This document shows, in pieces, positions 42,928 to 51,504 of a stretch of DNA of 64,000 nucleotides. The stretch spans positions 186,001 through 250,000 of the forward strand of contig NZ_JAJCVI010000001.1 in the NCBI RefSeq assembly GCF_020567525.1, given 5' to 3'. A model generated the notes under the pieces. That model made no database searches, was not told the DNA's origin, and saw nothing but the letters and a program-made list of their open reading frames with translations. Both the position numbers and the translations under genes were made by a program. The DNA is from Halorubellus salinus (GTDB lineage: Archaea > Halobacteriota > Halobacteria > Halobacteriales > Natrialbaceae). The stretch's first letter is position 1. The number at the start of each line of letters is the position of its first letter.

Positions 42928-43236
42928 CTACCAGGACGGTGGTTCGAACCCTGCCTCTTCGAGGACGTCCTTCCAGCGCTGCTGGACGCTCAACCGTGAG
43001 ACGTCCGCCGCTTCCGCGACCGCGGTCTGCGAGCGCTCGTCGCTCTCCAGGAGCGCCGCCGCGTACACGCTCGCCGCGATCGCCGCGGGCTTGGACCGGT
43101 CGGACTCGGGCGCCGTGGAGAGGAACAGGTCAGTGGCGGTCGTCCGCGCCGGCGAATCGAGCTCCAGTCGCTCACAGACCGCCTGTAGCTCCTCGATCCA
43201 CGCCTCGTTGTCCACGCGGTCGCTCGCTCGATACAC
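42928..43236 (-). CDS. TFB cyclin-repeat-like small protein
   Basis: 102 residues from GTG 43236. One TFIIB-like cyclin repeat: VDNEAWIEELQAVCERLELD, SKPAAIAASVYAAALLESDE, RSQTAVAEAADVSRLSVQQR and the tail WKDVLEEAGFEPPSW. Full TFB has an N-terminal zinc ribbon and two cyclin repeats, so this is a minimal relative, likely DNA-binding. The longer open frame from 43335 overlaps tRNA-Leu and was rejected. A purine-rich AGGAGGAGGTG sits just before the GTG. Confidence 0.8.
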   Translation of the reverse strand: MYRASDRVDNEAWIEELQAVCERLELDSPARTTATDLFLSTAPESDRSKPAAIAASVYAAALLESDERSQTAVAEAADVSRLSVQQRWKDVLEEAGFEPPSW

Positions 43237-43321
43237 ACCTCCTCCTGGGGCGGCCTCAACCTTCAATCTCGCGTCCGAGACGACAGGTTCTTGAACGACT
43301 CGGGGCGTACGTTCGGGCCGC

Positions 43322-43405
43322 GCGCGGGTAGCCAAGCCAGGAAACGGCGCAGCGCTTAGGACGCTGTCTCGTAGGAGTCCGCCGGTTCAAATCCGGTCCC
43401 GCGCA
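43322..43405 (+). tRNA. tRNA-Leu (anticodon TAG)
   Basis: 84 nt type II tRNA. Acceptor stem GCGCGGG (43322-43328) pairs with CCCGCGC (43398-43404), discriminator A at 43405; CCA is not encoded. The D arm carries GCC AAGCCAGGAAAC GGC. The anticodon stem-loop is CAGCG CTTAGGA CGCTG, giving TAG. A variable arm with GTAG loop precedes the T arm GCCGG TTCAAAT CCGGT. A degenerate copy of its last 22 nt occurs at 43507-43528. Confidence 0.95.
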
Positions 43406-43775
43406 CTTCTCGCGGCGAACACATCGTGAGCCGTGGGCATCGAATCGACCGGATTGAACCCTGGAAGTCGCAGCGACCGGGGGAAGCGAGGTCGACCGTA
43501 TTCAGACGGTTCGAATCCGGTCCAGCGTGTCCTCGTGTGGGCGTCGTCGGCCCGTTCGCCGGTCAGCGGTTGGCGTCGGCCGCCGAAGGCAGCCAGCTCT
43601 ACTGGGCGGTGTGGCTCCAGTTCCACTCCGCCACGACGGTGTACGCTATCGACTGACCGCGAGGCGCTCGTCGGTCGAAACGTCTTCCGTTCTGACAGGA
43701 GGCGGGTGACAGTCGTCTGACTCGCGTCGGACGCTGCACAAGGCTTTTTGACGCACCGGCGATTCTGTCTGCGTC
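43406..43775. other. Gene-poor stretch between tRNA-Leu and dacZ
   Basis: 370 nt. It contains a diverged copy (43507-43528, 19 of 22 identical) of the tRNA-Leu 3' end, and a short GC3-rich frame ending at 43656 (tail LYWAVWLQFHSATTVYAID) which may be a remnant of a gene but is not recognisable. The dacZ promoter lies at the right end (GGCTTTTTGAC, about 43743-43753). No further RNA gene seen. Confidence 0.55.
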
Positions 43776-44588
43776 ATGGAGGATATCGGCGAGTTGTTCG
43801 ACGGGTTGTTCGCTGACGTCGACGCCGTAGTGTTGTTCTCGCCGAGCGGCTCGTACTTCGAGCGGTTCGACGACCTCGAGGAGACCGACGTCGTCGTCGT
43901 CGCCACCGAGAACTCGGTCGACGCGGACGCGTTCGTCGAACTGCCATTGGACTTCGACGAGGTCTCCCAGCGCGTGAAGTTCGGGCTCGAAGGCGCGCTC
44001 GAACAGGGATTCATCGACGGCGGTGACGTGGTCGTGTGCGCGACCAGCGTGTTCGACGGGACCGCAGACACCGTCTCGCGAGTCCGCGCCGACGAGGACG
44101 TTCGGTCGGGCGTCTACGACCTGTTCGCGAACTCGCGCGCCGAAGCGGCGGTCATCAAGAACGTCCTCGAGCTCGTCGTGGAACTCGGGAAGAAAGGCCA
44201 GAAGGGCGAGCCCGTCGGCGCGCTGTTCGTCGTCGGCGACGCCGGGAAGGTCATGAACAAGTCCCGGCCGCTCTCGTACAATCCCTTCGAGAAGAGTCAC
44301 GTGCACGTCGGCGACCCCATCGTGAACGTGATGCTCAAGGAGTTCTCGCGACTCGACGGTGCGTTCGTCATCTCGGACTCCGGGAAGATCGTGAGCGCGT
44401 ACCGGTACCTGGAGCCGTCCGCGGAGGGCGTGGACATCCCGAAGGGCCTGGGGACGCGACACATGGCGGCGGGCGCGGTGACGCGAGACACGAACGCGAC
44501 CGCCATCGTCCTCTCGGAGAGCGACGGCCTCGTTCGCGCGTTCAAGGGTGGTGAACTCGTCCTGGAGATCGATCCGGAGGACTACTGA
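43776..44588 (+). CDS. dacZ: Diadenylate cyclase DacZ
   Basis: 270 residues. The C-terminal DAC domain has the two signature motifs DGA (SRLDGAFVISDSGKIVSAYR) and RHR-type (GLGTRHMAAGAVTRDTNATA). The N-terminal half (VDAVVLFSPSGSYFERFDDL) matches euryarchaeal DacZ. It makes c-di-AMP from two ATP; in Haloferax volcanii DacZ is essential and its level is osmotically sensitive. TATA-like GGCTTTTTG is about 28 nt upstream. The stop overlaps the mscS start by 1 nt (TGATG). Confidence 0.93.
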   Translation: MEDIGELFDGLFADVDAVVLFSPSGSYFERFDDLEETDVVVVATENSVDADAFVELPLDFDEVSQRVKFGLEGALEQGFIDGGDVVVCATSVFDGTADTVSRVRADEDVRSGVYDLFANSRAEAAVIKNVLELVVELGKKGQKGEPVGALFVVGDAGKVMNKSRPLSYNPFEKSHVHVGDPIVNVMLKEFSRLDGAFVISDSGKIVSAYRYLEPSAEGVDIPKGLGTRHMAAGAVTRDTNATAIVLSESDGLVRAFKGGELVLEIDPEDY

Positions 44589-45376
44589 TGGTACTCCTAC
44601 AGCTCGGTGACGCGGTCCGGTGGGTCGAGAACGCGATCTCGAACCGGTTCGTGCTCGCGAGCGTCGTCGTCGCCATCGGGTTCGCCGTCGGGTTCCTCAT
44701 CGGGAAACTCAGCCGTCGAGCCCTCAACGCGGCCGACGTCGACGACGCCGTCGAGGGAACGTCCTTCGAGCGGACCGCACAGAGCCTCGGAACGTCGACC
44801 GTCGACATCATCTCGCGGCTGAGCTCGTGGTTCGTGTACGGGTTCGCGATACTCGTCGCGGTGTACGTCGCCGGACTGAACGCGGCGCTGTTCTGGGCTG
44901 TCATCGTCGAGATGGTACCGCAGTTGTTCGTCGCGGTGCTCGTGCTCGTCGTCGGGTTCGTCGTCGCGGACAAGGCCGAACTCGTCGTCAGCGAACGCCT
45001 CCGGGGCGTGAAACTCCCCGAGGTCTCGTTCATCCCACGCGTCGTGAAGTACAGCGTGCTCTACATCGCGGCACTCATCTCGCTCAGTCAACTCGGCGTC
45101 GCGACGGCGGCACTCATCGTACTCCTGTTCGTGTACTTCTTCGGTATCGTCGTGTTCAGCGTCATAGCACTCTGGGACTTCCTCCCGTCGGGCGCCGCAG
45201 GCGTCTACCTCCTCCTGGAGCAACCGTACAGTATCGGCGACCGCGTCCGCATCGGCGACAGCGAGGGCGTCGTCCAAGAGGTCGACCTCTTCGTCACGCG
45301 CGTCGAGGACGACGACATGGAGTACGTCGTCCCGAACCGGAAGGTACTCCGCGAGGGCGTCGCCCGCGAACGCTGA
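44588..45376 (+). CDS. MscS-type mechanosensitive channel
   Basis: 262 residues. Membrane helices: FVLASVVVAIGFAVGFLIG, WFVYGFAILVAVYVAGLN, ALFWAVIVEMVPQLFVAVLV, and VLYIAALISLSQLGVATAAL with IVLLFVYFFGIVVFSVIALW. The beta domain follows: EQPYSIGDRVRIGDSEGVVQ, then DLFVTRVEDDDMEYVVPNRK. The pore-lining helix is less Gly/Ala-regular than in E. coli MscS. Translational coupling to dacZ suggests a link between c-di-AMP and osmotic relief (inference). Confidence 0.9.
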   Translation: MVLLQLGDAVRWVENAISNRFVLASVVVAIGFAVGFLIGKLSRRALNAADVDDAVEGTSFERTAQSLGTSTVDIISRLSSWFVYGFAILVAVYVAGLNAALFWAVIVEMVPQLFVAVLVLVVGFVVADKAELVVSERLRGVKLPEVSFIPRVVKYSVLYIAALISLSQLGVATAALIVLLFVYFFGIVVFSVIALWDFLPSGAAGVYLLLEQPYSIGDRVRIGDSEGVVQEVDLFVTRVEDDDMEYVVPNRKVLREGVARER

Positions 45377-45407
45377 CCACCGCTCTCGTTCACGCACACC
45401 CCAGCGC

Positions 45408-45504
45408 AGGCCAAGTAGACACGGCCACCTGGCGGCGGGCGTATGCTCGCGGAGTCGGTAGTGGAAACGGCCGCCTGGCGGCGGCCGTATGCTGGTGCGG
45501 GCAG
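45408..45504 (-). repeat. Hairpin repeat array B (two units, minus orientation)
   Basis: Read on the minus strand, unit 1 starts directly after the acyltransferase stop at 45505: CTGCCCGCACCAGCATACGG, then a perfect stem (45468-45475 with 45480-45487, loop GCCA on the minus strand) and TTTCC. Unit 2 repeats CGCGAGCATACG with a stem at 45422-45429/45434-45441 carrying one mismatch. Same family as 37264 and 51505. Confidence 0.88.
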
Positions 45505-46059
45505 TCAGTTCTCCTGAACGTCTTCTTCGCTCATCGGTTGGGCTGGAACGCCTGCGACGGTCGCGCCCGGGGGGACGTCGCGCGTGACGAGGGAGTTCGC
45601 GGCGACCTGCGCCCCGTCACCGATCTCGACGCCGGGGAGGACGACCGCGCCGGCGCCAATCATCGCGCGTTCGCCGACGACGACGTCGCCGACGCGGTAC
45701 TCCTCCTGGAGGAACTCGTGACAGAGCAGCGTCGCGTCGTACCCGATGATCGCGTGGTCGCGTATCGTGATGTGCTCGGGCCAGAACACGTCCGGCGTCG
45801 CCTCCAGCCCCCACGAGACGCCGTCGCCGACGGTGACGCCGATGCGTCGCAGCAGCCACGTCTTCAGTTTCAGGCTCGGCGAGATACGGACGAGCCAGAC
45901 GACGACGTAGTTCAGCGCGACGCGAAGCGGTGACTTCGCGTCCGTCCAGTGCTGGAGCGAGTTCAATGGGCCCTGCGTCGGATAGCTCCGCACGCGGTCG
46001 TGCCTGGGGGTGTCGTCCTCTCTCGTTCGGTCGTCGCCGACGGACTCGTCGTCGCTCAC
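45505..46059 (-). CDS. Hexapeptide-repeat acyltransferase
   Basis: 184 residues from GTG 46059 (an upstream frame opens at 46101). The left-handed beta-helix is visible: IGVTVGDGVSWGLEATPDVF, then ITIRDHAIIGYDATLLCHEF, VVVGERAMIGAGAVVLPGVE and the end QVAANSLVTRDVPPGATVAG with VPAQPM. The N-terminal hydrophobic helix VALNYVVVWLVRISPSLKLK may associate with the membrane. LbH acyltransferase/nodulation-type family; the acceptor is unknown. Its 3' flank is hairpin array B. Confidence 0.85.
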   Translation of the reverse strand: MSDDESVGDDRTREDDTPRHDRVRSYPTQGPLNSLQHWTDAKSPLRVALNYVVVWLVRISPSLKLKTWLLRRIGVTVGDGVSWGLEATPDVFWPEHITIRDHAIIGYDATLLCHEFLQEEYRVGDVVVGERAMIGAGAVVLPGVEIGDGAQVAANSLVTRDVPPGATVAGVPAQPMSEEDVQEN

Positions 46060-46223
46060 GCTACCCCGTAGCCGCCACTGGGTCTTGAATCCATCCCGCA
46101 ACGTCCCCGTCTGGAGCGAGTTTCGACCGACGGACGCGCTCCCTCTCCTTTCGATACGCGGGCTTTCGGCGCACGGTGGTCTCTCGGGCGACCTGCCGGG
46201 CGTGCTCGTTGCGGTTCTCCGAG

Positions 46224-46607
46224 TCAGTCCGCCGTGGTGTCCTCGGGGCTCGCTAGTAGGTCCGCTTCGTATGCAGCGACCGCCTCCACGACAGCGTCCG
46301 CGTCGGATTCGGGCACGTCGAACGCGTCTAGACTCTCCTGTAGTAACGCGAGCGCTCGCTGGACGAGGTCGGGAGTGAACGGCACGTGGAGGTGCGCCTC
46401 GCGGACCGGTTCCGCGTCATAGGTTTGGGGCCCACCCGCCGCTTCGCAGAGGAAGTCCGTCTGCGTCCGGCGGAGTTTCTCCATATCCGCACCTTCGAAG
46501 AACGGACCCAACTCGTCGTCCGCGAGAAGCCGGTCGTAGAAGTCGTCGACGACGGACCGAATGCCCGTCTCCTCTCCGAGCCTGTCGTACAAGGTGTCCT
46601 CCGTCAT
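46224..46607 (-). CDS. Truncated hemoglobin (group I type)
   Basis: 127 residues from ATG 46607. 2-on-2 globin: LYDRLGEETGIRSVVDDFYD, LADDELGPFFEGADMEKLRR, and the proximal-His region REAHLHVPFTPDLVQRALAL. It binds heme and handles O2 or NO. TATA GATATTT (minus strand, about 46635-46641) is centred about 31 nt upstream, inside an 8-bp inverted repeat that is a likely operator. Located alone between divergently placed genes. Confidence 0.92.
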   Translation of the reverse strand: MTEDTLYDRLGEETGIRSVVDDFYDRLLADDELGPFFEGADMEKLRRTQTDFLCEAAGGPQTYDAEPVREAHLHVPFTPDLVQRALALLQESLDAFDVPESDADAVVEAVAAYEADLLASPEDTTAD

Positions 46608-46611
46608 GGCG

Positions 46612-46643
46612 GCAAGATACGAACGAAAGACGAAATATCTTGC
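46612..46643 (-). promoter_or_regulatory. Inverted repeat over the globin promoter
   Basis: GCAAGATA (46612-46619) and TATCTTGC (46636-46643) are perfect 8-bp arms with a 16-nt spacer. The distal arm contains the TATA box of the globin gene and the proximal arm ends 5 nt before its ATG, so a bound protein would cover TATA and transcription start. The rest of 46644-46887 shows no gene. Confidence 0.7.
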
Positions 46644-46887
46644 GTATACGCTGGCATTCGGGCTCCGAAATCCGGAACCTGTTCCGATTCGTCAACCTGT
46701 ATCCGTTCTCGTCCGACCGAACCCATCGACGCGCTCCATCCTCCACGGCGGGTACGACGGCTCCAACGTCGACGACGGTGCGTCGGTTCCCCTGTCAGCC
46801 CGGAGACGAGAGGCGTGAATCGAGGTCGATCTAACAGCGGGCTTCGCGAGTGTCGCTGGTCACTCCGAGTCGACTGCGCTCGTCGCG

Positions 46888-48210
46888 TCAGTCGCCGCGG
46901 AGGTCCTCGACGTGGTCGATGCGCGACTGGACGAGGTCGGCCTTCCCGACGTCGTGGCGCACGTGCAGGCCTTCGTCGCCGGCTTCGTCGAGGACGGCTT
47001 CGGCGACGGCCTCGGCGTCGGCGATGGTGTCGGCGATGCCGACGACGGCGAACGCGCGGCTCGTGGTCGTGTAGATGCCGTCGTCGCGCTCGTCGACGCT
47101 CGCGTAGAACAGGAGCGCGTCGCCGTCGTAGCCTTCGGCGACCTCGCGCGCACCGGCTTCGTCGACGGTGACCTTCGTCCCGGCCTCCGGGTCGACGGGG
47201 TACCCCTCGGGGGCGGCGTACTTGCAGACCGTCGCCTCGTTCGCGAACTCGAGCTCGGGGAGCGGGCGGCCGTCGCGCGCGGCCTGCATGACCTCGACGT
47301 AGTCCGTCTCCAGGACGGGGAGCGTGTTCATCGCCTCCGGGTCGCCGAAGCGCGCGTTGAACTCGACGACCTTGATGCCGTCCGCGGTCAACATGAACTG
47401 GCCGTAGAGGATGCCCCGGTAGTCCTCGAGCGCGTCCACGGTCGCTTCGAGTATCTGGAGCGCCTCGAAGCTGTCCGCTTCGGTCATGAACGGCAACTGG
47501 AACGACGCGTCGGTGTAGCTCCCCATCCCGCCCGTGTTCGGGCCCTCGTCGCCCTCGTAGGCGCGCTTGTGGTCCTGGACGGCGGGCGTGACGAGGACGT
47601 CGTCGCCGGCGACGAACGCCTGGATGGTGAACTCCTCGCCGACGAGGCGCTCCTCGACGACCCAGTCGTCCCAGTCGCTGTCGCGCATGTACTCGACGGC
47701 TTCCTCGGTCGTGACCTGGTCGCCGGTGACGCGGACGCCCTTCCCACCGGTGAGTCCGACGGGTTTCACGGCGACGTCGCCGTCGTACTCCTCGACGTAC
47801 GCGCACGCCGCGTCGACGTCCTCGAACGTCGCGTAGTCGATGCGGCCCGGTATCTCGTTCGCCTCCATGAACTCGCGCTGGAACGCTTTGTCCGTCTCGA
47901 TGCGCGCGTCGTCCTCGCGCGGCGCGAACGCGTACACGTCGGCGTCCTCGAGCGCGTCCACGACGCCGGCCTGGAGCGGGGACTCCGGGCCGATGGCGGC
48001 GAGCGTCGCGCCGACCTCGAGCGCGTAGTCGACGACGGCGTCCGGGTCGTTCTCGTCGAGCGTCTCGAAGTCCTCGGCGAGGCGCGCGATACCGGGGTTG
48101 CGGTTGCTCGCGCAGGCGTACAGTGTCGCGGGCTCCTCTGCCTCGTCGACGGCGCGGGCGATGGCGTGCTCTCGGCCACCGCCGCCGACGAGCAGGACGG
48201 TCTCTGACAT
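46888..48210 (-). CDS. purD: Phosphoribosylamine-glycine ligase
   Basis: 440 residues from ATG 48210. It opens MSETVLLVGGGGREHAIARA, then ATP-grasp segments VAVKPVGLTGGKGVRVTGDQ, WVVEERLVGEEFTIQAFVAG and VVEFNARFGDPEAMNTLPVL. Second step of purine synthesis, joining phosphoribosylamine and glycine with ATP. TATA-like AAACTTTACA is about 29 nt upstream. The much longer open frame upstream (to 48576) is antisense shadow over the next gene. Confidence 0.96.
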   Translation of the reverse strand: MSETVLLVGGGGREHAIARAVDEAEEPATLYACASNRNPGIARLAEDFETLDENDPDAVVDYALEVGATLAAIGPESPLQAGVVDALEDADVYAFAPREDDARIETDKAFQREFMEANEIPGRIDYATFEDVDAACAYVEEYDGDVAVKPVGLTGGKGVRVTGDQVTTEEAVEYMRDSDWDDWVVEERLVGEEFTIQAFVAGDDVLVTPAVQDHKRAYEGDEGPNTGGMGSYTDASFQLPFMTEADSFEALQILEATVDALEDYRGILYGQFMLTADGIKVVEFNARFGDPEAMNTLPVLETDYVEVMQAARDGRPLPELEFANEATVCKYAAPEGYPVDPEAGTKVTVDEAGAREVAEGYDGDALLFYASVDERDDGIYTTTSRAFAVVGIADTIADAEAVAEAVLDEAGDEGLHVRHDVGKADLVQSRIDHVEDLRGD

Positions 48211-48234
48211 ACGCGAAACCGGTACGCACGACGC

Positions 48235-48244
48235 TGTAAAGTTT
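48235..48244 (-). promoter_or_regulatory. purD TATA box
   Basis: TGTAAAGTTT (minus strand AAACTTTACA) is centred about 29 nt before ATG 48210, supporting that start over the longer frame. Confidence 0.65.
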
Positions 48245-48342
48245 GCCCTTCCACGCGCCGATAGTATCCACGGACGTGCGCACCAGGTGGGTGTGGGACC
48301 GCGACGGACGCCTTTACCCGCCGTCGACTCCAACCTGCGGGT

Positions 48343-50496
48343 ATGACCGACCCGACGGACCGGAACCGCCTCGACGAGGAGGCGTCGCCGTACCTTCGAC
48401 AGCACGCCGACAACCCCGTACACTGGCAGCCGTGGGACGACGCCGCGCTCGACGCGGCGCGCGAAGGGGACAAACCCATCTTCCTCTCGGTCGGGTACTC
48501 GGCATGTCACTGGTGTCACGTCATGGAGGACGAGAGCTTCCAGGACGACGACGTCGCCGACCTCCTGAACGAGCACTTCGTCCCGATCAAGGTCGACCGC
48601 GAGGAACGCCCGGACGTCGACTCCATCTACATGACCGTCTGCCAGACCGTCACGGGACGGGGCGGCTGGCCGCTGTCGGCGTGGCTCACGCCCGACGGCA
48701 AGCCGTTCTACGTCGGGACGTACTTCCCGAAGGAACCCAGCCGGAACATGCCGGGGTTCGAGAACCTGCTCGGGCGGATCGCCGACTCATGGCGGAACGA
48801 CGACGACCGTCGGGAGATGGAGAATCGCGCGGACCAGTGGACGGCCGCCGCGAAGGACCGCCTCGAGGACGTGCCCTCGGCGGGCGCTGACGCTCCCGAC
48901 GACGACGTGCTCGCGGACGCTGCCGCGGCCATCGAACGCGGCGCGGACCGCGAGTACGGCGGGTTCGGGAACCAGGGCCCGAAGTTCCCGCAGGAGGCGC
49001 GCCTCCACGTCCTGCTGCGCGAGCACGCCGAGAGCGGTCGGAACGCGTCCCGCGACGTCGTCACGGAGACGCTCGACGCGATGGCCGACGGCGGCCTCTA
49101 CGACCACGTCGGCGGCGGCTTCCATCGCTACTGTACGGACCGCGACTGGACGGTCCCGCACTTCGAGAAGATGCTGTACGACAACGGCGAACTCCCACGC
49201 GCGTTCCTCGCTGGCTATCAGGTCACGGGCGACCAGCGGTACGCCGACGTCGTCCGCGAGACCATCGACTTCCTCGAGCGCGAACTCCGTCACCCAGCGG
49301 GCGGGCTGTACGCGACGCTCGACGCGCAGAGCGAGACCGCCGACGGCGAGCACGAGGAGGGCGCGTTCTACGTTTGGACGCCCGACGGCGTCCGCGACGC
49401 GGTCGCGGCGAGCGACGCCTGCGAGCCCGGGGACGCGGACCTGTTCTGCGAGCGCTTCGGCGTCACCGACTCGGGGAACTTCGAGGGCGACACCGTCCTC
49501 ACCATCTCGGCGTCCGTCCACGACCTCGCCGACGAGCACGACGTAGACGCCGAGGCGGTCCGGGAGCGTCTCGAACGGGCCCGCGAAGCCGTCTTCGCGG
49601 CGCGCGAGGAACGCCCGCGACCCCGGCGCGACGAGAAGGTGCTCGCCGGCTGGAACGGCCTCGCGGTCAGCGCGCTCGCGGAGGCCGCCATCGTCCTCGA
49701 GGACGAGGCACACGCGGCCCTCGCGGGTGACGCGCTCGCGTTCGTCCGCGAACACCTCTGGGACGACGCCGAGCGGCGACTCTCGCGTCGTGCCGTCCCC
49801 GTCGACGACGCCCCCGAAGGCCTCGACGTCCAGGGCGAGGGCTACCTGGAGGACTACGCGTTCCTCGCTCGCGGCGCGTTCGACCACTACCAGGCGACCG
49901 GTGCCGTCGAGTCCCTCTCGTTCGCGCTCGACCTCGCGGACGTCGTCGTCGACGAGTTCTACGACGCCGACGCCGGGAGCGTCTTCTTCACGCCCGCCTC
50001 CGGCGAGGCGCTCGTCGTCCGCCCGCAGGAGGTCCGCGACCAGTCCACGCCCTCCAGCCTCGGCGTGGCGTGCGACGTCCTCCTGAGTCTCGACCACTTC
50101 ACGACCGACGACCGCTACGAGGCCGTCGTCGAGACCGTCCTGGAACGCCACGGTTCCCGCATCGAAGCCAGTCCCGTCGAGCACCCGACGCTCGCGCTCG
50201 TCGCCGACCGCTACCGGCGCGGTGACGCGGAACTCACCCTGGCGTGCGAGGACCGCCCCGCGGAGTTCCGCGAGACGCTCGCCGCGACGTACCTCCCGCG
50301 CCGGGTCGTCGCACAGCGACCCGCGACCACAGACGCCCTCGACGCGTGGCTCGACGAACTCGGGCTCGAGGACACCCCGCCAATCTGGGCGGGTCGCGAC
50401 GCTCGCGACGGCCCGACCGCGTACGCGTGCCGGTCGTTCGCGTGCTCGCCGCCCGCGGACGCGCTCGCCGACGCCATCGCGTTCTTCGACGACTGA
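48343..50496 (+). CDS. Thioredoxin-domain/six-hairpin protein (YyaL/SSP411 family)
   Basis: 717 residues. It opens RNRLDEEASPYLRQHADNPV and has the thioredoxin-like DUF255 domain with Cys55 and Cys58 (VGYSACHWCHVMEDESF). The alpha-six-hairpin toroid follows (KFPQEARLHVLLREHAESGR, GGGFHRYCTDRDWTVPHFEK, LYDNGELPRAFLAGYQVTGD, VLAGWNGLAVSALAEAAIVL). Related to spermatogenesis-associated protein 20. Biochemical role not settled. TATA-like GCCTTTACC is about 28 nt before ATG 48343. Confidence 0.94.
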   Translation: MTDPTDRNRLDEEASPYLRQHADNPVHWQPWDDAALDAAREGDKPIFLSVGYSACHWCHVMEDESFQDDDVADLLNEHFVPIKVDREERPDVDSIYMTVCQTVTGRGGWPLSAWLTPDGKPFYVGTYFPKEPSRNMPGFENLLGRIADSWRNDDDRREMENRADQWTAAAKDRLEDVPSAGADAPDDDVLADAAAAIERGADREYGGFGNQGPKFPQEARLHVLLREHAESGRNASRDVVTETLDAMADGGLYDHVGGGFHRYCTDRDWTVPHFEKMLYDNGELPRAFLAGYQVTGDQRYADVVRETIDFLERELRHPAGGLYATLDAQSETADGEHEEGAFYVWTPDGVRDAVAASDACEPGDADLFCERFGVTDSGNFEGDTVLTISASVHDLADEHDVDAEAVRERLERAREAVFAAREERPRPRRDEKVLAGWNGLAVSALAEAAIVLEDEAHAALAGDALAFVREHLWDDAERRLSRRAVPVDDAPEGLDVQGEGYLEDYAFLARGAFDHYQATGAVESLSFALDLADVVVDEFYDADAGSVFFTPASGEALVVRPQEVRDQSTPSSLGVACDVLLSLDHFTTDDRYEAVVETVLERHGSRIEASPVEHPTLALVADRYRRGDAELTLACEDRPAEFRETLAATYLPRRVVAQRPATTDALDAWLDELGLEDTPPIWAGRDARDGPTAYACRSFACSPPADALADAIAFFDD

Positions 50497-50598
50497 ACGA
50501 CGCGCTCGCCGACACCGTGACGGTGGCGTTCACGACGCCGACTCGGGATTCGACGCTCGATTCAGCCACAACGGTTTTGGGTCGACACGACCCATCTC

Positions 50599-51027
50599 GT
50601 GCCAGTGAAGCGAACGTTCCTCGGAGCCGTCCTCGTCGGCTGCCTCCTCGGGTACGTCTTCCTCTCGGGCGCCGCCGTCGACCTGACGCCGACGCCCACC
50701 GACGAGCCGCCGCGCACGCACGACGTCCAGGTGCGTGCGCTCGGCGAGGACACGACGCCCGTCTCCGTGACGCTCCTCCGGAACGACCGCACGGTCATGG
50801 AGCGGTCGCTCGCCGCGAACGAGTCCTTCGAGCGCGTCCTCCGCCTCCAGGGAACCGGCGAGTTCACGCTCGTCGTCTCCACGGCTGGCGATTCGACGAC
50901 CGTGACCGTCGACCGCCCCGAGCACTACCGCGACTGTTCGGGCGACATCAACCTCCGGTTCTCCGTCGAGTCCGACGACGTCTACCTCTCGACCGACGAG
51001 GAACCAGGACACTGCGTGCAACCCTGA
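50599..51027 (+). CDS. Secreted or membrane-anchored protein
   Basis: 142 residues from GTG 50599; TATA-like ACGGTTTTGG is about 25 nt upstream. One N-terminal membrane helix or signal (FLGAVLVGCLLGYVFLSGAA), then a Pro/Thr linker and a compact beta domain with two Cys late in the sequence (DCSGDINLRFS ... EPGHCVQP) that could form a disulfide. No family recognised. Probably exported. Confidence 0.72.
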   Translation: MPVKRTFLGAVLVGCLLGYVFLSGAAVDLTPTPTDEPPRTHDVQVRALGEDTTPVSVTLLRNDRTVMERSLAANESFERVLRLQGTGEFTLVVSTAGDSTTVTVDRPEHYRDCSGDINLRFSVESDDVYLSTDEEPGHCVQP

Positions 51028-51070
51028 CCGATACCGAGAGACTCGCGGCTGTCGTCCCGGAACTGTGCGT

Positions 51071-51460
51071 TCAGACGTGTGCTTCCAGGTCTTCGGCGAG
51101 GACGACGCCGACCGGGACCGCGGCGTCTTCGACGAACCGAGCGAGTTCCTCGCCGGTCTCACGGTCCTCGACGACGACCGTCGGGATGAACTCGATCCCG
51201 TACTCGTCGACGCCCGGCCCGACCTTCCCGCCGTCCTCGCGCTCGACGGGATAGTGCTCGACGGCGTCCACGCCGGCCGCGTCGAGGAGCGCGCCGAAGT
51301 CCGGGAGTTGCTGGCGGCAGTCGACGCACCAGTCCCCGCCCCACACCTTCACCACCACGCGGTCCGCGAGCGCCTCCCACGTCGCGACGGTGTCCTCGTA
51401 CGCACCCGGCGAGAACGCCGGGTTCGGCCGCATCGTCTCCAGCTTCAATGATTCGCTCAT
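51071..51460 (-). CDS. Thioredoxin-fold protein
   Basis: 129 residues from ATG 51460. The redox motif is at Cys45 and Cys48 (VKVWGGDWCVDCRQQLPDFG), with the cis-Pro region EYGIEFIPTVVVEDRETGEE. A TATA-like GGTCAAATCC (minus strand) is about 27 nt upstream. WCVDC differs from the usual WCGPC. Possibly reduces haloarchaeal thiol targets. The region upstream holds hairpin array C. Confidence 0.87.
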   Translation of the reverse strand: MSESLKLETMRPNPAFSPGAYEDTVATWEALADRVVVKVWGGDWCVDCRQQLPDFGALLDAAGVDAVEHYPVEREDGGKVGPGVDEYGIEFIPTVVVEDRETGEELARFVEDAAVPVGVVLAEDLEAHV

Positions 51461-51504
51461 AGCAACCCGTACCGACGCGAGGGATTTGACCGTTGCGGCG
51501 ACGA

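Noticed and set aside
43237-43335. N-terminal extension of the TFB-like protein
   Set aside because: The extension would overlap tRNA-Leu (43322-43405) and has no family support; GTG 43236 gives a complete domain.
43426-43656. 76-codon frame after tRNA-Leu
   Set aside because: The 3' half has coding-like codon use but nothing recognisable and no promoter; kept only as a possible remnant.
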